The notes: generated from the sequence alone by a model not told the origin. Counted from the stretch's first letter, positions 10,082 through 19,581 are shown. The stretch: 64,000 nucleotides of DNA from Shewanella maritima (GCF_004295345.1 NZ_CP036200.1:1798001-1862000); one strand, 5' to 3'. Numbers and translations are program-made.

Positions 10082-10167
10082 TAATCGGTTTTTCTGCAGA
10101 ACCGATTAATGTTGAATTAAGTAGCGATTAGGATGAGTTTTAGTGCATTTTTACGTCAAATGCACTA
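10082..10167. other. Two perfect inverted repeats upstream of ahpC
   Basis: TAATCGGTT / AACCGATTA (10082-10090 and 10100-10108) and TAGTGCATTT / AAATGCACTA (10141-10150 and 10158-10167) are perfect 9- and 10-bp stems. The second could end the transcript of the methyltransferase gene, though no T-run follows. The first lies about 160 bases before ahpC and could be an operator. Function is not shown by the sequence. Confidence 0.45.
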
Positions 10168-10220
10168 GAACGATGGTGGTGATGATATTGACTAGCGCTA
10201 AAGCAAATTACACAAATTGC

Positions 10221-10964
10221 CTAAACCCACTCATCAAAACGCGTCAGTACCCGAGCAATATTAAAATCAAGCTGCTGAGACAACTCCTGCAAGGCAGCTT
10301 TGTTGTTGGCAAGGTTAAAGTTGCAATCGACCTGACTAGCAAAAATAACCCAGTTGCCGCTGCCAGTAAGGCAAGCGTAAACATGGTTGAATTGGCTTTG
10401 TAACCGCTGCTTTAACGCATCATCTTTACTGTGCTCTTTCCAACAGTTAAGCACCAACAAGCCACCTTGCTTAAGTTTGGCCTGGCATTGCTCAAAAAAC
10501 GCTGACGATACCTGCTGTTCATCTACACCTTGCTCGCTGTAGATGTCTGCGAAAATAATGTCGACCTTCTTATGCTCTGCGCTGGCGATAAACTCAAGCG
10601 CATCTTGGTTCACCAGTTTAAGCTTTTTGCCGATTGGCAATTGAAAGAAGCGTTTGGCAGCCTCAATGACAGGCGCGCGAAGTTCAACGGCAGTCATTTT
10701 AATTGCAGAATCATAGTGCTTCAGTGCATGAACCAGCGCCCCGCCGCCAAGCCCTAGAATGATGGCACTTTTTGGCGTGTTGAAAAGCAGTGCTGCCAGC
10801 ATGGCTTGAATATAACTATGCTGTGGTAAATGTGGGCTGGCTTTATCAAGCTTTGACTGCTCGTCATTGTCGCCAAAAGCAAGTACGCGGTATTGACCAT
10901 CATCGAGTACGGTTAACTCACCATATTCATCATTGGCGCGGTGGATCGGTTTAAATTCTGACAT
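10221..10964 (-). CDS. Spermidine-synthase-like SAM methyltransferase-fold protein
   Basis: This 247-aa protein has the Rossmann-like fold of spermidine synthases and class I methyltransferases. Motif I is ILGLGGGALVHAL, followed by the acidic cofactor residue in MTAVELRAPVIEAA, then DALEFI and the DIIFADIYSEQG strand. It is shorter than true SpeE and lacks a clear N-terminal beta-sheet domain, so polyamine synthesis is not certain; many proteobacteria carry such an uncharacterised paralogue. I chose the ATG at 10964 (MSEFKPIHRAND) because homologous proteins begin close to a conserved start of this kind, although the upstream frame stays open to 11033. It is a single gene reading leftward, 257 bases upstream of ahpC's likely promoter region. 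Confidence 0.7.
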   Translation of the reverse strand: MSEFKPIHRANDEYGELTVLDDGQYRVLAFGDNDEQSKLDKASPHLPQHSYIQAMLAALLFNTPKSAIILGLGGGALVHALKHYDSAIKMTAVELRAPVIEAAKRFFQLPIGKKLKLVNQDALEFIASAEHKKVDIIFADIYSEQGVDEQQVSSAFFEQCQAKLKQGGLLVLNCWKEHSKDDALKQRLQSQFNHVYACLTGSGNWVIFASQVDCNFNLANNKAALQELSQQLDFNIARVLTRFDEWV

Positions 10965-11070
10965 GGACTGCTTCTGATGGTATCTATCTAAATTGGTATA
11001 AGTCAAAAACGCAAACAGCCTTGTGAAAGCCATTTGCGCTTAACGAGATTGGATAAAAACTCTGGTGGTT

Positions 11071-11807
11071 CTAATTTAACGTGCGTTGGAAAAAACTCAC
11101 CGCCTGTTGGTACATTTGTAGTGCAAGCGCTGGGTCATACCTATCGCCTTCATCACGCATAAATGCATGTTGAGCGTTAACTTCAAGCCAGCTAAAGTTA
11201 GCCTCAACTTTTTCCAACTGTTGATAAATTTGCTTGCGCCCTGCACTTGAAACATGGGGTCTTGCTTACCAAATATCATCATTAACTCACCGCTTATATC
11301 TGCAGCACGCGATAATGAGTCATTGCCTTGCTCACAGGGTAAGGTGTTTGAATGAATGTCAGTAGCATACAAACAAAATGCGCTGCTAATATCTTGATTT
11401 AATGCCGCTCTAAACGCTAGGTGACCACCAATACACACGCCCATCGCTCCTACCTGGCTAGTGCAATAGGTTTGGCTGCGAGCAAACTCGATCAAAGCTC
11501 TAGTATCACTGTCATGATGCTCAAGTGGCTTAGTAAACTTGTCCTGGTTGCCCTTGTCCTTCCCCGTATCGTCATAGGCAAGCACGGTACCGATTGGGTT
11601 TAACTCATGAAATACCTCAGGCACCAGCACCACAAATCCGTGACCTGCCATCATCGCTGCTGAGCGACTGATTGGTCCGGTGATTTGGAAAATCTCGGAG
11701 TAGAAAATGACGCTAGCAAATTGACCAGCTTGATTAGGGCGATAAACCCGAGTACGCATTACACCCGTTTCAGTCGCAATGTCATGGATTTCTTGCACTA
11801 TGTTCAT
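11071..11807 (-). pseudogene. Dienelactone hydrolase family protein, frameshifted
   Basis: This is an alpha/beta hydrolase of the dienelactone hydrolase family with the Cys-Asp-His triad. The nucleophile sits in GAMGVCIGGH and the Asp in FGKQDP. In the frame as read, the sequence after QDP turns to nonsense and stops at 11097. Adding one G to the run at 11256-11259 restores DPHVSSAGRKQIYQQLEKV and then WLEVNAQHAFMRDEGDRYD, which holds the catalytic His, ending at a TAG at 11071 for a 245-aa protein. The break falls between the Asp and His, so the protein as read would be inactive. Sequencing error in a homopolymer is as likely as real loss. Neighbours give no pathway; natural substrates of most members are unknown. 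Confidence 0.85.
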
Positions 11808-11845
11808 ATTTGCCTCACCGCCATTCCAAATCAGCCAGCCCTAAA

Positions 11846-11872
11846 CCAAAAAAGGAGCTCTAGTGAGCTCCA
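11846..11872 (-). terminator. Terminator after ldhA
   Basis: GGAGCTC (11854-11860) pairs with GAGCTCC (11865-11871) around a four-base loop, and on the minus strand the stem is followed by TTTTTT. It lies 23 bases beyond the ldhA stop. Confidence 0.9.
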
Positions 11873-11894
11873 ATTTAGCAACTATCTTATCGAG

Positions 11895-12884
11895 TTAACA
11901 CAGCTCGTTACCTGATTTCTCACCTTTATCTAGCGCATCAACATTATTTAGCGTGGTTGAAGCAATGGCATTCAAGGCTTCTTCGGTTAAGAAGGCTTGG
12001 TGACCGGTGAAAATCACGTTGTGACAAGCAGATAAACGTCTAAATACATCGTCACGAATAATTTCGCTCGATTTATCCTCGAAGAACAAGCCTTTTTCAT
12101 TCTCGTAGACGTCTAAACCTAGGGAGCCAATTTGCCCCTCTTTTAATGCTTCCATTGCGTCAATAGCATTGAGCAAGCCACCACGACTAGTGTTAATCAC
12201 CATCACACCTTGCTTCATTTTGGCAAAGCTCTCTGCGTTCAGTAGGTGATGGTTATCAGCAGTTAACGGGCAATGCAGACTAATGATGTCGCACTGCGGG
12301 TACATTTCTTCAAGGCTAATGTATTCAACACCTAAATCTTTCACCGCCTGACTCGGATATGGATCGTACGCGAGCACCTTACAACCAAACCCTTGCAAGA
12401 TTTTAATAGTAGCTAAACCGATTTTACCTGTACCAATCACGCCTACTGTACGACCAAACATGTTAAATCCAACTAAGCCCGCTAAGGCAAAGTTAGCATC
12501 ACGGGTACGTTGATAAGCTTTATGGATTTTACGGTTAAGCGTAAGCATTAATGCAACGGTATGCTCAGCAACCGATTCAGGTGAGTAAGCCGGCACGTTA
12601 ACAACTTGCATACCAAGACGCTTGGCAGCATCAAGATCAACATTGTTAAAGCCAGCACAACGCATAGCGATCACCTTAGTGCCGCCTTTTGCAAGCTCAA
12701 CTAACACTTCCTCACATAGTGAGTCGTTTACAAACGCACAAACCACCTCGTAGCCTTCGGCTAGTTTTACGTTTTGCATACACAAGCGGTAATCGAAGTA
12801 CTCAATTTGCGCACCCACTTGCTCATTTGCCTGATTAAAATGACGAATGTCGTATGGCTTAGCGCTAAAAAATCCGATTCTCAT
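11895..12884 (-). CDS. ldhA: Fermentative D-lactate dehydrogenase
   Basis: LdhA reduces pyruvate to D-lactate with NADH in the cytoplasm during anaerobic growth. The 329-aa length is normal for the D-isomer-specific 2-hydroxyacid dehydrogenase family. Visible features are the NAD-binding GTGKIG at residues 151-156, the substrate-binding arginine in NTSRGGLLN (Arg234), the acidic partner in DVYENEKG (about Glu263), and the catalytic His in TGHQAFLT (His295). The YENEKGLFFED segment is characteristic of LdhA rather than of glycerate or phosphoglycerate dehydrogenases. It is a single gene with its own terminator. Confidence 0.93.
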   Translation of the reverse strand: MRIGFFSAKPYDIRHFNQANEQVGAQIEYFDYRLCMQNVKLAEGYEVVCAFVNDSLCEEVLVELAKGGTKVIAMRCAGFNNVDLDAAKRLGMQVVNVPAYSPESVAEHTVALMLTLNRKIHKAYQRTRDANFALAGLVGFNMFGRTVGVIGTGKIGLATIKILQGFGCKVLAYDPYPSQAVKDLGVEYISLEEMYPQCDIISLHCPLTADNHHLLNAESFAKMKQGVMVINTSRGGLLNAIDAMEALKEGQIGSLGLDVYENEKGLFFEDKSSEIIRDDVFRRLSACHNVIFTGHQAFLTEEALNAIASTTLNNVDALDKGEKSGNELC

Positions 12885-13081
12885 ATCAAACCCTACTCGA
12901 CCTGCGAGAGTTAAAAGCTATTACTGACTACAATTCTAATCGACAGCATTATTTTTGTCGTTAATAAGCCGAAGTTATAGTGGATATTTGTGATCAGACT
13001 TAGGATGGGTTTGTATTTAACCTGAACTCGGGATAAGGAAGTGTCAATGACTCTCTCGTCCAGAGTTACACCTAGCATTAA

Positions 13082-13189
13082 GTTTCTAACGAGATAGTTT
13101 TGTTTAGTTCAAGGCGAAGCTGCGCGTCAATAGCTAGCCTATTGCAAGTAGCTTCAACGCAGAAATAGACAAAAATAGCCGTTAGAAAC
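13082..13189. repeat. Long palindromic intergenic repeat (copy A)
   Basis: GTTTCTAACG (13082-13091) pairs with CGTTAGAAAC (13180-13189), and pairing continues inward (GATAGTTTTGT against ACAAAAATAG, then GAAGCTgCGCG against TAGCTTCAACGC). Read on the minus strand the core is TTTCTGCGTTGAAGC..ACTTG, which resembles the core of the palindrome inside the MITE at 24.3 kb (TCTGCGTTGCGAGCCACTTG). It sits in the 480-base gene-free stretch 12885-13364 between ldhA and the next rightward gene; the rest of that stretch shows nothing I can name. Confidence 0.65.
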
Positions 13190-13364
13190 CGGTTTATTAT
13201 CCCGAGAGCAGGTTATGTACACTGTCATAAATATGTCGAGTTAATCACAAATCACTTAACGGATAACATTTCACTGCCCCATGTCAGTACCATGATTACA
13301 TACAAGGTGCTTGATTTGTTTTAACATGCCCATGAATTCAATCTTGCTAATCTAGGCTAAGTTA

Positions 13365-13784
13365 ATGAAACACAAATCAGCAAATAACCTATCTGAAGTG
13401 AACTTTTGGTTGCAACGACTGAGTAAAACCAGTCTGCGTGCCATTCATATCATGGGGATTGTAGGTGCTGGTGGCGGCATTATTGTCGGTGCCGACAAGC
13501 AGTTGTGGATCAACTACTGGATCGCAGCCATGGTAACAGGATGCCTATTACTTGCCTGGGAAGTGGTTCGCGATTGGCGCTGGTTAATTCAGCTCAAAGG
13601 TGTACTCACCTTAGTTAAAGTTGCCATGCTCGCATTGTTCATTCCATTCGCAGAATTTAAAACTGAGATATTCTTGTTCATCATTTTGCTATCTGTGGTG
13701 GTATCTCATGGGCCAGCCGGATTAAGACACTACTCTGTGGTACACCGCAAAAAAATTGATACCAAAAAAGAAATCAAAGGTTAG
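13365..13784 (+). CDS. Small integral membrane protein of unknown function
   Basis: I do not recognise a family for this 139-aa protein. Four hydrophobic stretches are visible: IMGIVGAGGGIIVGADK, WIAAMVTGCLLLAWEV, LTLVKVAMLALFIPFAEF and IFLFIILLSVVVSHGPAG, with a charged N-terminus and a lysine-rich C-terminal tail (HRKKIDTKKEIKG). That gives a four-helix inner-membrane protein of the size of CopD-like or heme-associated small membrane proteins; the single His residues in IHIMG and SHGPAG could bind heme or metal but this is speculative. It reads rightward, 100 bases before another small membrane protein, and the two may be co-transcribed. Confidence 0.7.
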   Translation: MKHKSANNLSEVNFWLQRLSKTSLRAIHIMGIVGAGGGIIVGADKQLWINYWIAAMVTGCLLLAWEVVRDWRWLIQLKGVLTLVKVAMLALFIPFAEFKTEIFLFIILLSVVVSHGPAGLRHYSVVHRKKIDTKKEIKG

Positions 13785-13884
13785 CCTCCCCCACCAAGTT
13801 AGATTAAATAGTTAAAGCTGCAGGTGCACCTCTGTTGTCAGTTGGTTTATAGTTAGGTTAACTATCGACCAATTAGGACAGTGG

Positions 13885-14175
13885 ATGTTTCCTTACCCAG
13901 AACAATACCGATTAGCAGTGCCACCTATTATTACCTCCGTCATGGTGGTTTGGGCGTTGTTCGCTCAATTGGTGTTTGCTGATGCAAGCCCTTTTGCGCT
14001 GTACCCACTGTTTAGCTTGTTTCCCGCGGTTATCGTTAGCCATGTTTACATGACTTGGGTAGCAGATGGCATTTCACGGTTAGATCAATTCTTCTACAGT
14101 TTGGTTCATATCCCATTGTCTTTTGTAGTGTGGACCTTCACCATTATGCACGTCAACGGTAATGGTTTTTCTTAA
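13885..14175 (+). CDS. Small membrane protein of unknown function
   Basis: This 96-aa protein has three hydrophobic segments (PPIITSVMVVWALFAQLVF, YPLFSLFPAVIVSHVYMTW and LVHIPLSFVVWTFTIMHV). No family is recognised. It follows the 139-aa membrane protein by 100 bases and precedes rluA by 60 bases, all rightward, so a short operon is possible. The start at the ATG at 13885 has a weak AGGACAG upstream. Confidence 0.65.
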   Translation: MFPYPEQYRLAVPPIITSVMVVWALFAQLVFADASPFALYPLFSLFPAVIVSHVYMTWVADGISRLDQFFYSLVHIPLSFVVWTFTIMHVNGNGFS

Positions 14176-14235
14176 AGACTTGCACCTAAGATAAGCACCC
14201 AGTATGGTGTCGCCGAACAAATTGCAGAGACGTTT

Positions 14236-14910
14236 ATGGCTGACTTCCTATATACCCCTCCAACCGAGCCCTGGTTAGATATCATTCATCAAGATCGAGA
14301 TATCATAGTGCTCAATAAGCCTTCAGGGATCCTTTCAGTGCCAGGGCGTCAGGCGCAATACCACGACAGTATTTATAGCCGAGTAGTAGCCGAGCACCCT
14401 AACGCGCAAATTGTTCACCGTCTCGATATGGCAACCTCTGGCGTTATAGTATTAGCGCTGCGCAAAAACGCCGAGCGAGAACTGAAAAGGCAATTTCGAG
14501 ATCGCGAAACCAGCAAAACCTACTATGCTCGCGTCGCCGGACATTTAAAGGCGGTAGATAAAGTATCCTACCCATTAGTATGTGATTGGCCCAACCGCCC
14601 GAAGCAGAAGGTTTGTTTTGAAACAGGCAAACCAAGCGAGACCTTGGTAGACATTATCAGCTATGGTAAACGCTCAACTTTAGTTAAACTCACGCCAATT
14701 ACCGGCCGCTCGCATCAATTACGAGTACATATGATGGCACTAGGTCACCCTATTCTTGGGGACGGCTTCTATGCTGACGGCGCAGCCAAGCGCTTATCCC
14801 CAAGACTACTGCTGCATGCTAGCCATCTGCAAATCGCGCACCCATATTCAGGTAAACCAATGACTTTTGAAGCGCCAGTTCCTTTTATTGAGGCTTCTGA
14901 GCAGCAGTAA
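14236..14910 (+). CDS. rluA: Dual-specificity 23S rRNA/tRNA pseudouridine synthase RluA
   Basis: RluA isomerises U746 of 23S rRNA and U32 of several tRNAs in Escherichia coli. The 224-aa protein lacks an N-terminal S4 domain, as RluA does. It carries the catalytic motif HRLDMATSGV with Asp64. Further long identities to E. coli RluA are recognisable: NKPSGLLSVPGR-like (NKPSGILSVPGR), CDWPNRPKQKVC and PITGRSHQLRVHM. The start at the ATG at 14236 gives MADFLYTPPTEPWL, matching the family. It is distinct from the larger RluA-family enzyme at 24474-25436. Confidence 0.93.
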   Translation: MADFLYTPPTEPWLDIIHQDRDIIVLNKPSGILSVPGRQAQYHDSIYSRVVAEHPNAQIVHRLDMATSGVIVLALRKNAERELKRQFRDRETSKTYYARVAGHLKAVDKVSYPLVCDWPNRPKQKVCFETGKPSETLVDIISYGKRSTLVKLTPITGRSHQLRVHMMALGHPILGDGFYADGAAKRLSPRLLLHASHLQIAHPYSGKPMTFEAPVPFIEASEQQ

Positions 14911-14970
14911 AAAGATTCAACATCGACAACGCTTGAGTATTTTTAGCTAGAGATCTACAAACATAATCCG

Positions 14971-15007
14971 TAAATTATCCATATTAGATAAACCGATGGA
15001 TAATTTA
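14971..15007. promoter_or_regulatory. Palindrome overlapping the asnC start, likely AsnC autoregulatory site
   Basis: TAAATTATCCAT (14971-14982) is repeated as the exact reverse complement ATGGATAATTTA (14996-15007), with 13 bases between, ending two bases before the asnC ATG. It covers the ribosome-binding region. AsnC in E. coli represses its own gene, so an operator here is expected; the exact site is my inference. Confidence 0.65.
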
Positions 15008-15009
15008 CT

Positions 15010-15471
15010 ATGGATACTTCATTCAGCCGCGACCAGCTTGATAACCAAATTTTAGAAGCACTAATGCAAGACGCGCGTACGCCATTTGCCGAACTGGCAA
15101 AACGCTTTGGTGTTAGCGCTGGCACCATTCACGTGCGCGTAGAGAAGATGAAACAAGCCGGCATCATTACCGGTGCGCAAATTACCGTAAACCCAAAAGC
15201 ACTGGGTTATGACGTTTGCTGTTTTATTGGCATTAACCTAAAAAGCGCCGGCGATTACCCTTCAGCCCTTGCAAAACTCAACGCTTTAGAAGAAGTCGTT
15301 GAAGCTTATTACACCACCGGCAACTACTCAGTTTTTGTAAAGGTAATGTGCCAATCAATCGACGGGCTGCAACATGTATTGATTAATCGGATTCAATCGA
15401 TTGACGAAATTCAATCAACCGAAACACTGATTAGCCTGCAAAACCCCATTGTACGAGCGGTTAAACCTTAG
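15010..15471 (+). CDS. asnC: Lrp-family transcriptional regulator AsnC
   Basis: AsnC is a feast/famine regulator that activates asparagine synthetase asnA in E. coli in an asparagine-sensitive way. The 153-aa protein has the N-terminal winged helix-turn-helix (LDNQILEALMQDARTPFAELAKRFGVSAGTIHVR, shown here in parts: ILEALMQDARTPFAELAK and GVSAGTIHVRVEKMK) and the C-terminal RAM ligand-binding domain (AYYTTGNYSVFVKVMC, IDEIQSTETLI). Identity to E. coli AsnC is high along the whole length. It reads rightward alone, with a palindrome over its start. No asnA is visible in the window. Confidence 0.93.
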   Translation: MDTSFSRDQLDNQILEALMQDARTPFAELAKRFGVSAGTIHVRVEKMKQAGIITGAQITVNPKALGYDVCCFIGINLKSAGDYPSALAKLNALEEVVEAYYTTGNYSVFVKVMCQSIDGLQHVLINRIQSIDEIQSTETLISLQNPIVRAVKP

Positions 15472-15711
15472 ACAATTTGGTTATACCTTAATCAAAACGA
15501 GAGGAAGTCCTGTTTCACAACTAATTACAAATAATTACTCTGTAGTGGTGACTAATGTTAATGGAATGTGCTAAATATGTTACCGAAGCAACAAAGATTG
15601 CTATAACACATCCAAAATAAACCAACATTATTCCAATTTTTTGCCGCCCATTATGGAAACTCATTTGAGTGACGGTCGACAATAAATTGATACAGATACA
15701 AGGAAGAAGTT

Positions 15712-18700
15712 GTGAAAACAAAACTCTCTATTGCCATTTCGGCAGCACTTATTTCAAGTGCGACCTATGCCAACTATCAAGGCGCTAAATACGCACCTGA
15801 ATTACTTTCAGTAGAAAACAATAATCAACCAAGCGTTCGTACTAATAATATTACCGCACCTCAGCGATTCATCGTTGAGCTTGAGTCACCAGCTGTTGCT
15901 ATGTACCAGGGTGGTATCGACAACTTAGCTGCTACTGCAATAAAAAAACCAACAGACAAAATTAACTTACAAGGTGCCCCAGTAAAAAACTACGCATCTT
16001 TCCTTGCACAAGAACAATCTCAATTTGTTAGTCAGTTAAGTCAAGTATCACCAAATTCAAAAGTTGAACGTCAGTTTAAGACGCTATTCAATGGTGTAAC
16101 CGTTGTCGGACAAGGTTTGTCTGCTGAGAAGTTAGCTTCAATGTCTGGCGTAAAGGCTGTTTACCCAGAAAGAATGTACGAAGTCAGCATGGATGCCTCG
16201 CATGACGTGATCAACAGCGAGGCAATCTGGAACACGTTAAATGGTATGGAGAATGCCGGTAAAGGCATGCGTGTAGCAGTAATTGATGGTGGTATCCGTC
16301 CCGAAAATCCAATGTTTGGCGACGAAGGTTTTGAAGCACCAACAGGTGATTTGCCAACAGATGACTACTGTGCAACGGTTGATGCAACGTTCTGTAACAA
16401 CAAGTTAATCGTAGCGCGCTGGTCCCAACCAACCTTCCCAGTGTGTGCCGATGAGTACATGAGTCCACTTGGATTTGGTGGTCACGGTACTCACGTTGCA
16501 GGCACCGCAGTAGGTAACAGAGTAGATATTACATACCGTGGTAATGATGTGACTATTGCTGGTGTGGCACCAGCGGCATACTTAATGTCATATAAAGCAC
16601 TATATACCAACACTGCATGTGAACGTGGTAGCGGTTCTAACATCATGCTAATGGAAGCATTAGAGCACGCAGCAAATGACGGTGCAGATGTAATCAACAA
16701 CTCTTGGGGCGGCGGCGCGGGCGCTGATCCTGCTAGCAGTCCATACAAAAGCATGTTTGAAGCTGCAGAAGCGGCTGGAATCGTTGTAGTAAGCGCTGCT
16801 GGTAATGATGGTAATGGCGCTAAGACAATTGGTTGTCCTGCTTGTATCGAATCTGGTATCTCTGTAGCAAACAGCACTCATGGTCGCTTCTTCGCCAACA
16901 GCTTTAACGCCGGCGGTGACGACTTGCTAGCTATTCCTGGCTCAGATACTGTTATTGATATGGATGTTAGCGCACCTATCATTGCTGCTCGTAATCTCGA
17001 TGCCGAGAACTTTGAAGGCTGTGAACCGTTCGCAACAGACTCTTTCAAAGATGGTATTGCGCTAATTTCACGTGGTGCTTGTGCATTTAGTACTAAAGCT
17101 GAAAATGCGATGAATGCTGGCGCTAAAGCGCTAGTTGTATATAACAGCAACCCTGGTGCGCCAATCATTATGTCTATGCCTGGTGTAACTTTCCCTTCTG
17201 TCATGATTTCAAATGCAGATGGATTAGCTGTCGAAGCAAGCTTAGGTGAAAGCGAAGAAGCAATCACAGGTGTTGTCGGTTCTGAAGTTAAGCGTATTGT
17301 AGATACTCTACTAGCAGACACCATCAACGCTTCTAGTTCTCGAGGTCCTAACGGAAACGAAAACATCTTAAAACCTGATTTAGCCGCTCCAGGAACAAAC
17401 ATCTTGTCGGCTTATTCTCCTGATGATGGCGGAGCTGGTCTAGACTATGCAGCGATTTCAGGCACAAGTATGGCAAGCCCACATGTGGCAGGTGCAGCAG
17501 CGCTATTAGCTCAAATGCACCCTGACTGGTCAGCCAACGACATTAAGACTGCACTAACCTCTACTTCAAAACTTGACGGCATTTTAGATGATGATGCCCA
17601 AACCCCTGCATCACCGTTTGCCACAGGTGCCGGTCGCATGGACCTTGATGCTGCAGCTAAAGCAGTATTAACGTTTGACAAGCCATCTGTTGCATCTGAC
17701 TCATGTGTTGGTATGTGTACATTCACCCGAACTGTATACAACAAGAGCGAAGAAGCTACTTCTTGGAGTTTATCTGCTAAGTCGGATGCTGCAGGTATAA
17801 CGGTAATGCCTTCAACTCTTGACTTAGAGCCAGGTGCTTCTGCAGAAATCACTGTTATGGTTGACTCAACCTTCAGCACATATGGCGAATGGATCTTTGG
17901 TAACATCATGCTCACCAGCGCAAGTCATCAAGATGCCCATCTACCATTAGCTGTTCTTGCTCAAGAGTCTAGTGATTCATCACTTATCTCAACATTTACC
18001 CCAGATACTGATATCACTACAGAAGATAGCTTTGAGGTTGTGTCAGTACTAAACAATACACGTTTTGAAAACACTGTTACTTTTACGGCTAAACTCCCAG
18101 AAGGCACTGAGCTTACTTCAGCTGATGACGTAACCGTAGCCGTTACAAATGGTGTCCAAAACGGATTTAGCGTCAATGAAAGTACCGGAACTCTGACTTG
18201 GGTTGGTAACCTAGAGTTGCCAGAAATGGTTGCACAAAAAGGTACCGGTTCTTATCCAAATATTCTTGGCTTAGGGCTTGGTTATACGCCGCCTTGCGCT
18301 GACGGTTGTGATGAAACTAGCTTCACATTCAATTTGCCAGCGTTTAAGTATAATGGCCAAGAGTACACTCAGTTAACGATGTCAGATAACGGTTTGGTTA
18401 TTCCTGGCGGTGGGACAACGTCAGGTACATACGCTAATAAGGAACTGCCTGATTCAGGTAACCCAAATAACATCGTAGCTCCTTTCTGGGCTGACTTTGA
18501 CTTGTCAGACGGCACTGCTGGTGACACTGGCGGCGGTACTGTGTCTATTGATATCGTAGGTACTGCAACTGACAGCTGGGTTGTGGTTGAATGGAATGAT
18601 GCCCAACTATGGAACGATCCGTCAGGCGATCAATATAGCTTTAGTGTTTGGTTCAAAACAGGTGAAACAGAAGAAGTTACCTTTAACTACTTCAAGGTGC

Positions 18701-19581
18701 CAAATATGCCAAGTAACGTGACAATTGGTGCCGAAAATATCGGTGGTACTATTGGTACGACGTTCCACTACAACGGCAATGGTGACACTGTAGCCCCTGA
18801 CGATTTTGTCTCAATTGGCTCATCTTCTGCGGGTCAAGTTCAGTTAAGCTATATGGCAAAGGGAACAACGTTTGCTCTTCTAGATTCAGATAATGTGACA
18901 GTTGAAGAAGATAGTGAAGTAGAGCTGAATGTCCGTGAAAATGACAAAGACATGGAGCAAAAAGTAGCTAGAACTCAAGTGACTGCTGACGGCATCACGG
19001 CTAAGGCTCAGCGCCTAATTGATGTTTTAGCTTCAGGTGATGTAACAAATGTAGCTATCGTAGATCAACCAGCAAATGGTACTGCAACTCTGAGCTCAGA
19101 AGGTGTCTTAAAATATGTTCCGAATGCAGACTTCTTCGGTAAAGACATGTTAACTTACACCGCTGAGGATGCTGCAGGAACCAAATCAGAGCCAACAACA
19201 GTTTACTTAACAGTAACAAATGTGAATGATGCTCCTACTGTTTCTGTTGCGGATAAGAATGCTGTTGCAGCTCTGCCTGTGACATTGTCCGCATCTGGTT
19301 CTGATGCTGACAATGACGATCTGACGTACACTTGGACGCAAACAAGCGGTTCATCAGTGAGCTTTACAAACGGTGGCTCTTCAATTAGCTTCACTGCTCC
19401 AGCAGAAGTAGGTAAGTTAACATTCACTGTGACCGCGAACGATGGCACAGTGAGTAGTGCTGAAGCCACAGCGACTGTTGATGTGGAAGCTCAATACGAT
19501 GAAGGCGGTAGCTCTCTAGGTTGGTTAACTGCACTATTGCTACCAGTTGCTGCATTACGTCGTCGTAACCGCAAGCACTAA
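15712..19581 (+). CDS. Secreted subtilisin-like (S8) serine protease with GlyGly-CTERM anchor
   Basis: This 1289-aa extracellular protease starts at a GTG preceded by AAGGAAG. Parts in order: a signal peptide (residues 1-20, cut after ATYA), an inhibitor I9-type propeptide (about 50-155), and a peptidase S8 domain with Asp192 in VIDGG, His258 in GGHGTHVAG, oxyanion Asn330 and Ser586 in GTSMASPHVAG. A PA domain is inserted between His and Ser (about 420-520). The C-terminal part has fibronectin/Ig-like segments, a cadherin-like repeat near 1085-1190, and a GlyGly-CTERM signal: GGSSLGWL, a hydrophobic helix and RRRNRKH. That tail is processed by rhombosortase in Shewanella and Vibrio after type II secretion. 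The Asp motif reads DGG rather than the common DTG. It is followed by a strong terminator. Confidence 0.95.
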   Translation: MKTKLSIAISAALISSATYANYQGAKYAPELLSVENNNQPSVRTNNITAPQRFIVELESPAVAMYQGGIDNLAATAIKKPTDKINLQGAPVKNYASFLAQEQSQFVSQLSQVSPNSKVERQFKTLFNGVTVVGQGLSAEKLASMSGVKAVYPERMYEVSMDASHDVINSEAIWNTLNGMENAGKGMRVAVIDGGIRPENPMFGDEGFEAPTGDLPTDDYCATVDATFCNNKLIVARWSQPTFPVCADEYMSPLGFGGHGTHVAGTAVGNRVDITYRGNDVTIAGVAPAAYLMSYKALYTNTACERGSGSNIMLMEALEHAANDGADVINNSWGGGAGADPASSPYKSMFEAAEAAGIVVVSAAGNDGNGAKTIGCPACIESGISVANSTHGRFFANSFNAGGDDLLAIPGSDTVIDMDVSAPIIAARNLDAENFEGCEPFATDSFKDGIALISRGACAFSTKAENAMNAGAKALVVYNSNPGAPIIMSMPGVTFPSVMISNADGLAVEASLGESEEAITGVVGSEVKRIVDTLLADTINASSSRGPNGNENILKPDLAAPGTNILSAYSPDDGGAGLDYAAISGTSMASPHVAGAAALLAQMHPDWSANDIKTALTSTSKLDGILDDDAQTPASPFATGAGRMDLDAAAKAVLTFDKPSVASDSCVGMCTFTRTVYNKSEEATSWSLSAKSDAAGITVMPSTLDLEPGASAEITVMVDSTFSTYGEWIFGNIMLTSASHQDAHLPLAVLAQESSDSSLISTFTPDTDITTEDSFEVVSVLNNTRFENTVTFTAKLPEGTELTSADDVTVAVTNGVQNGFSVNESTGTLTWVGNLELPEMVAQKGTGSYPNILGLGLGYTPPCADGCDETSFTFNLPAFKYNGQEYTQLTMSDNGLVIPGGGTTSGTYANKELPDSGNPNNIVAPFWADFDLSDGTAGDTGGGTVSIDIVGTATDSWVVVEWNDAQLWNDPSGDQYSFSVWFKTGETEEVTFNYFKVPNMPSNVTIGAENIGGTIGTTFHYNGNGDTVAPDDFVSIGSSSAGQVQLSYMAKGTTFALLDSDNVTVEEDSEVELNVRENDKDMEQKVARTQVTADGITAKAQRLIDVLASGDVTNVAIVDQPANGTATLSSEGVLKYVPNADFFGKDMLTYTAEDAAGTKSEPTTVYLTVTNVNDAPTVSVADKNAVAALPVTLSASGSDADNDDLTYTWTQTSGSSVSFTNGGSSISFTAPAEVGKLTFTVTANDGTVSSAEATATVDVEAQYDEGGSSLGWLTALLLPVAALRRRNRKH

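Noticed and set aside
16211..18176. Long open frames antisense to the subtilase gene
   Set aside because: They follow the codon bias of the sense gene, lack ribosome-binding sites and show no family.
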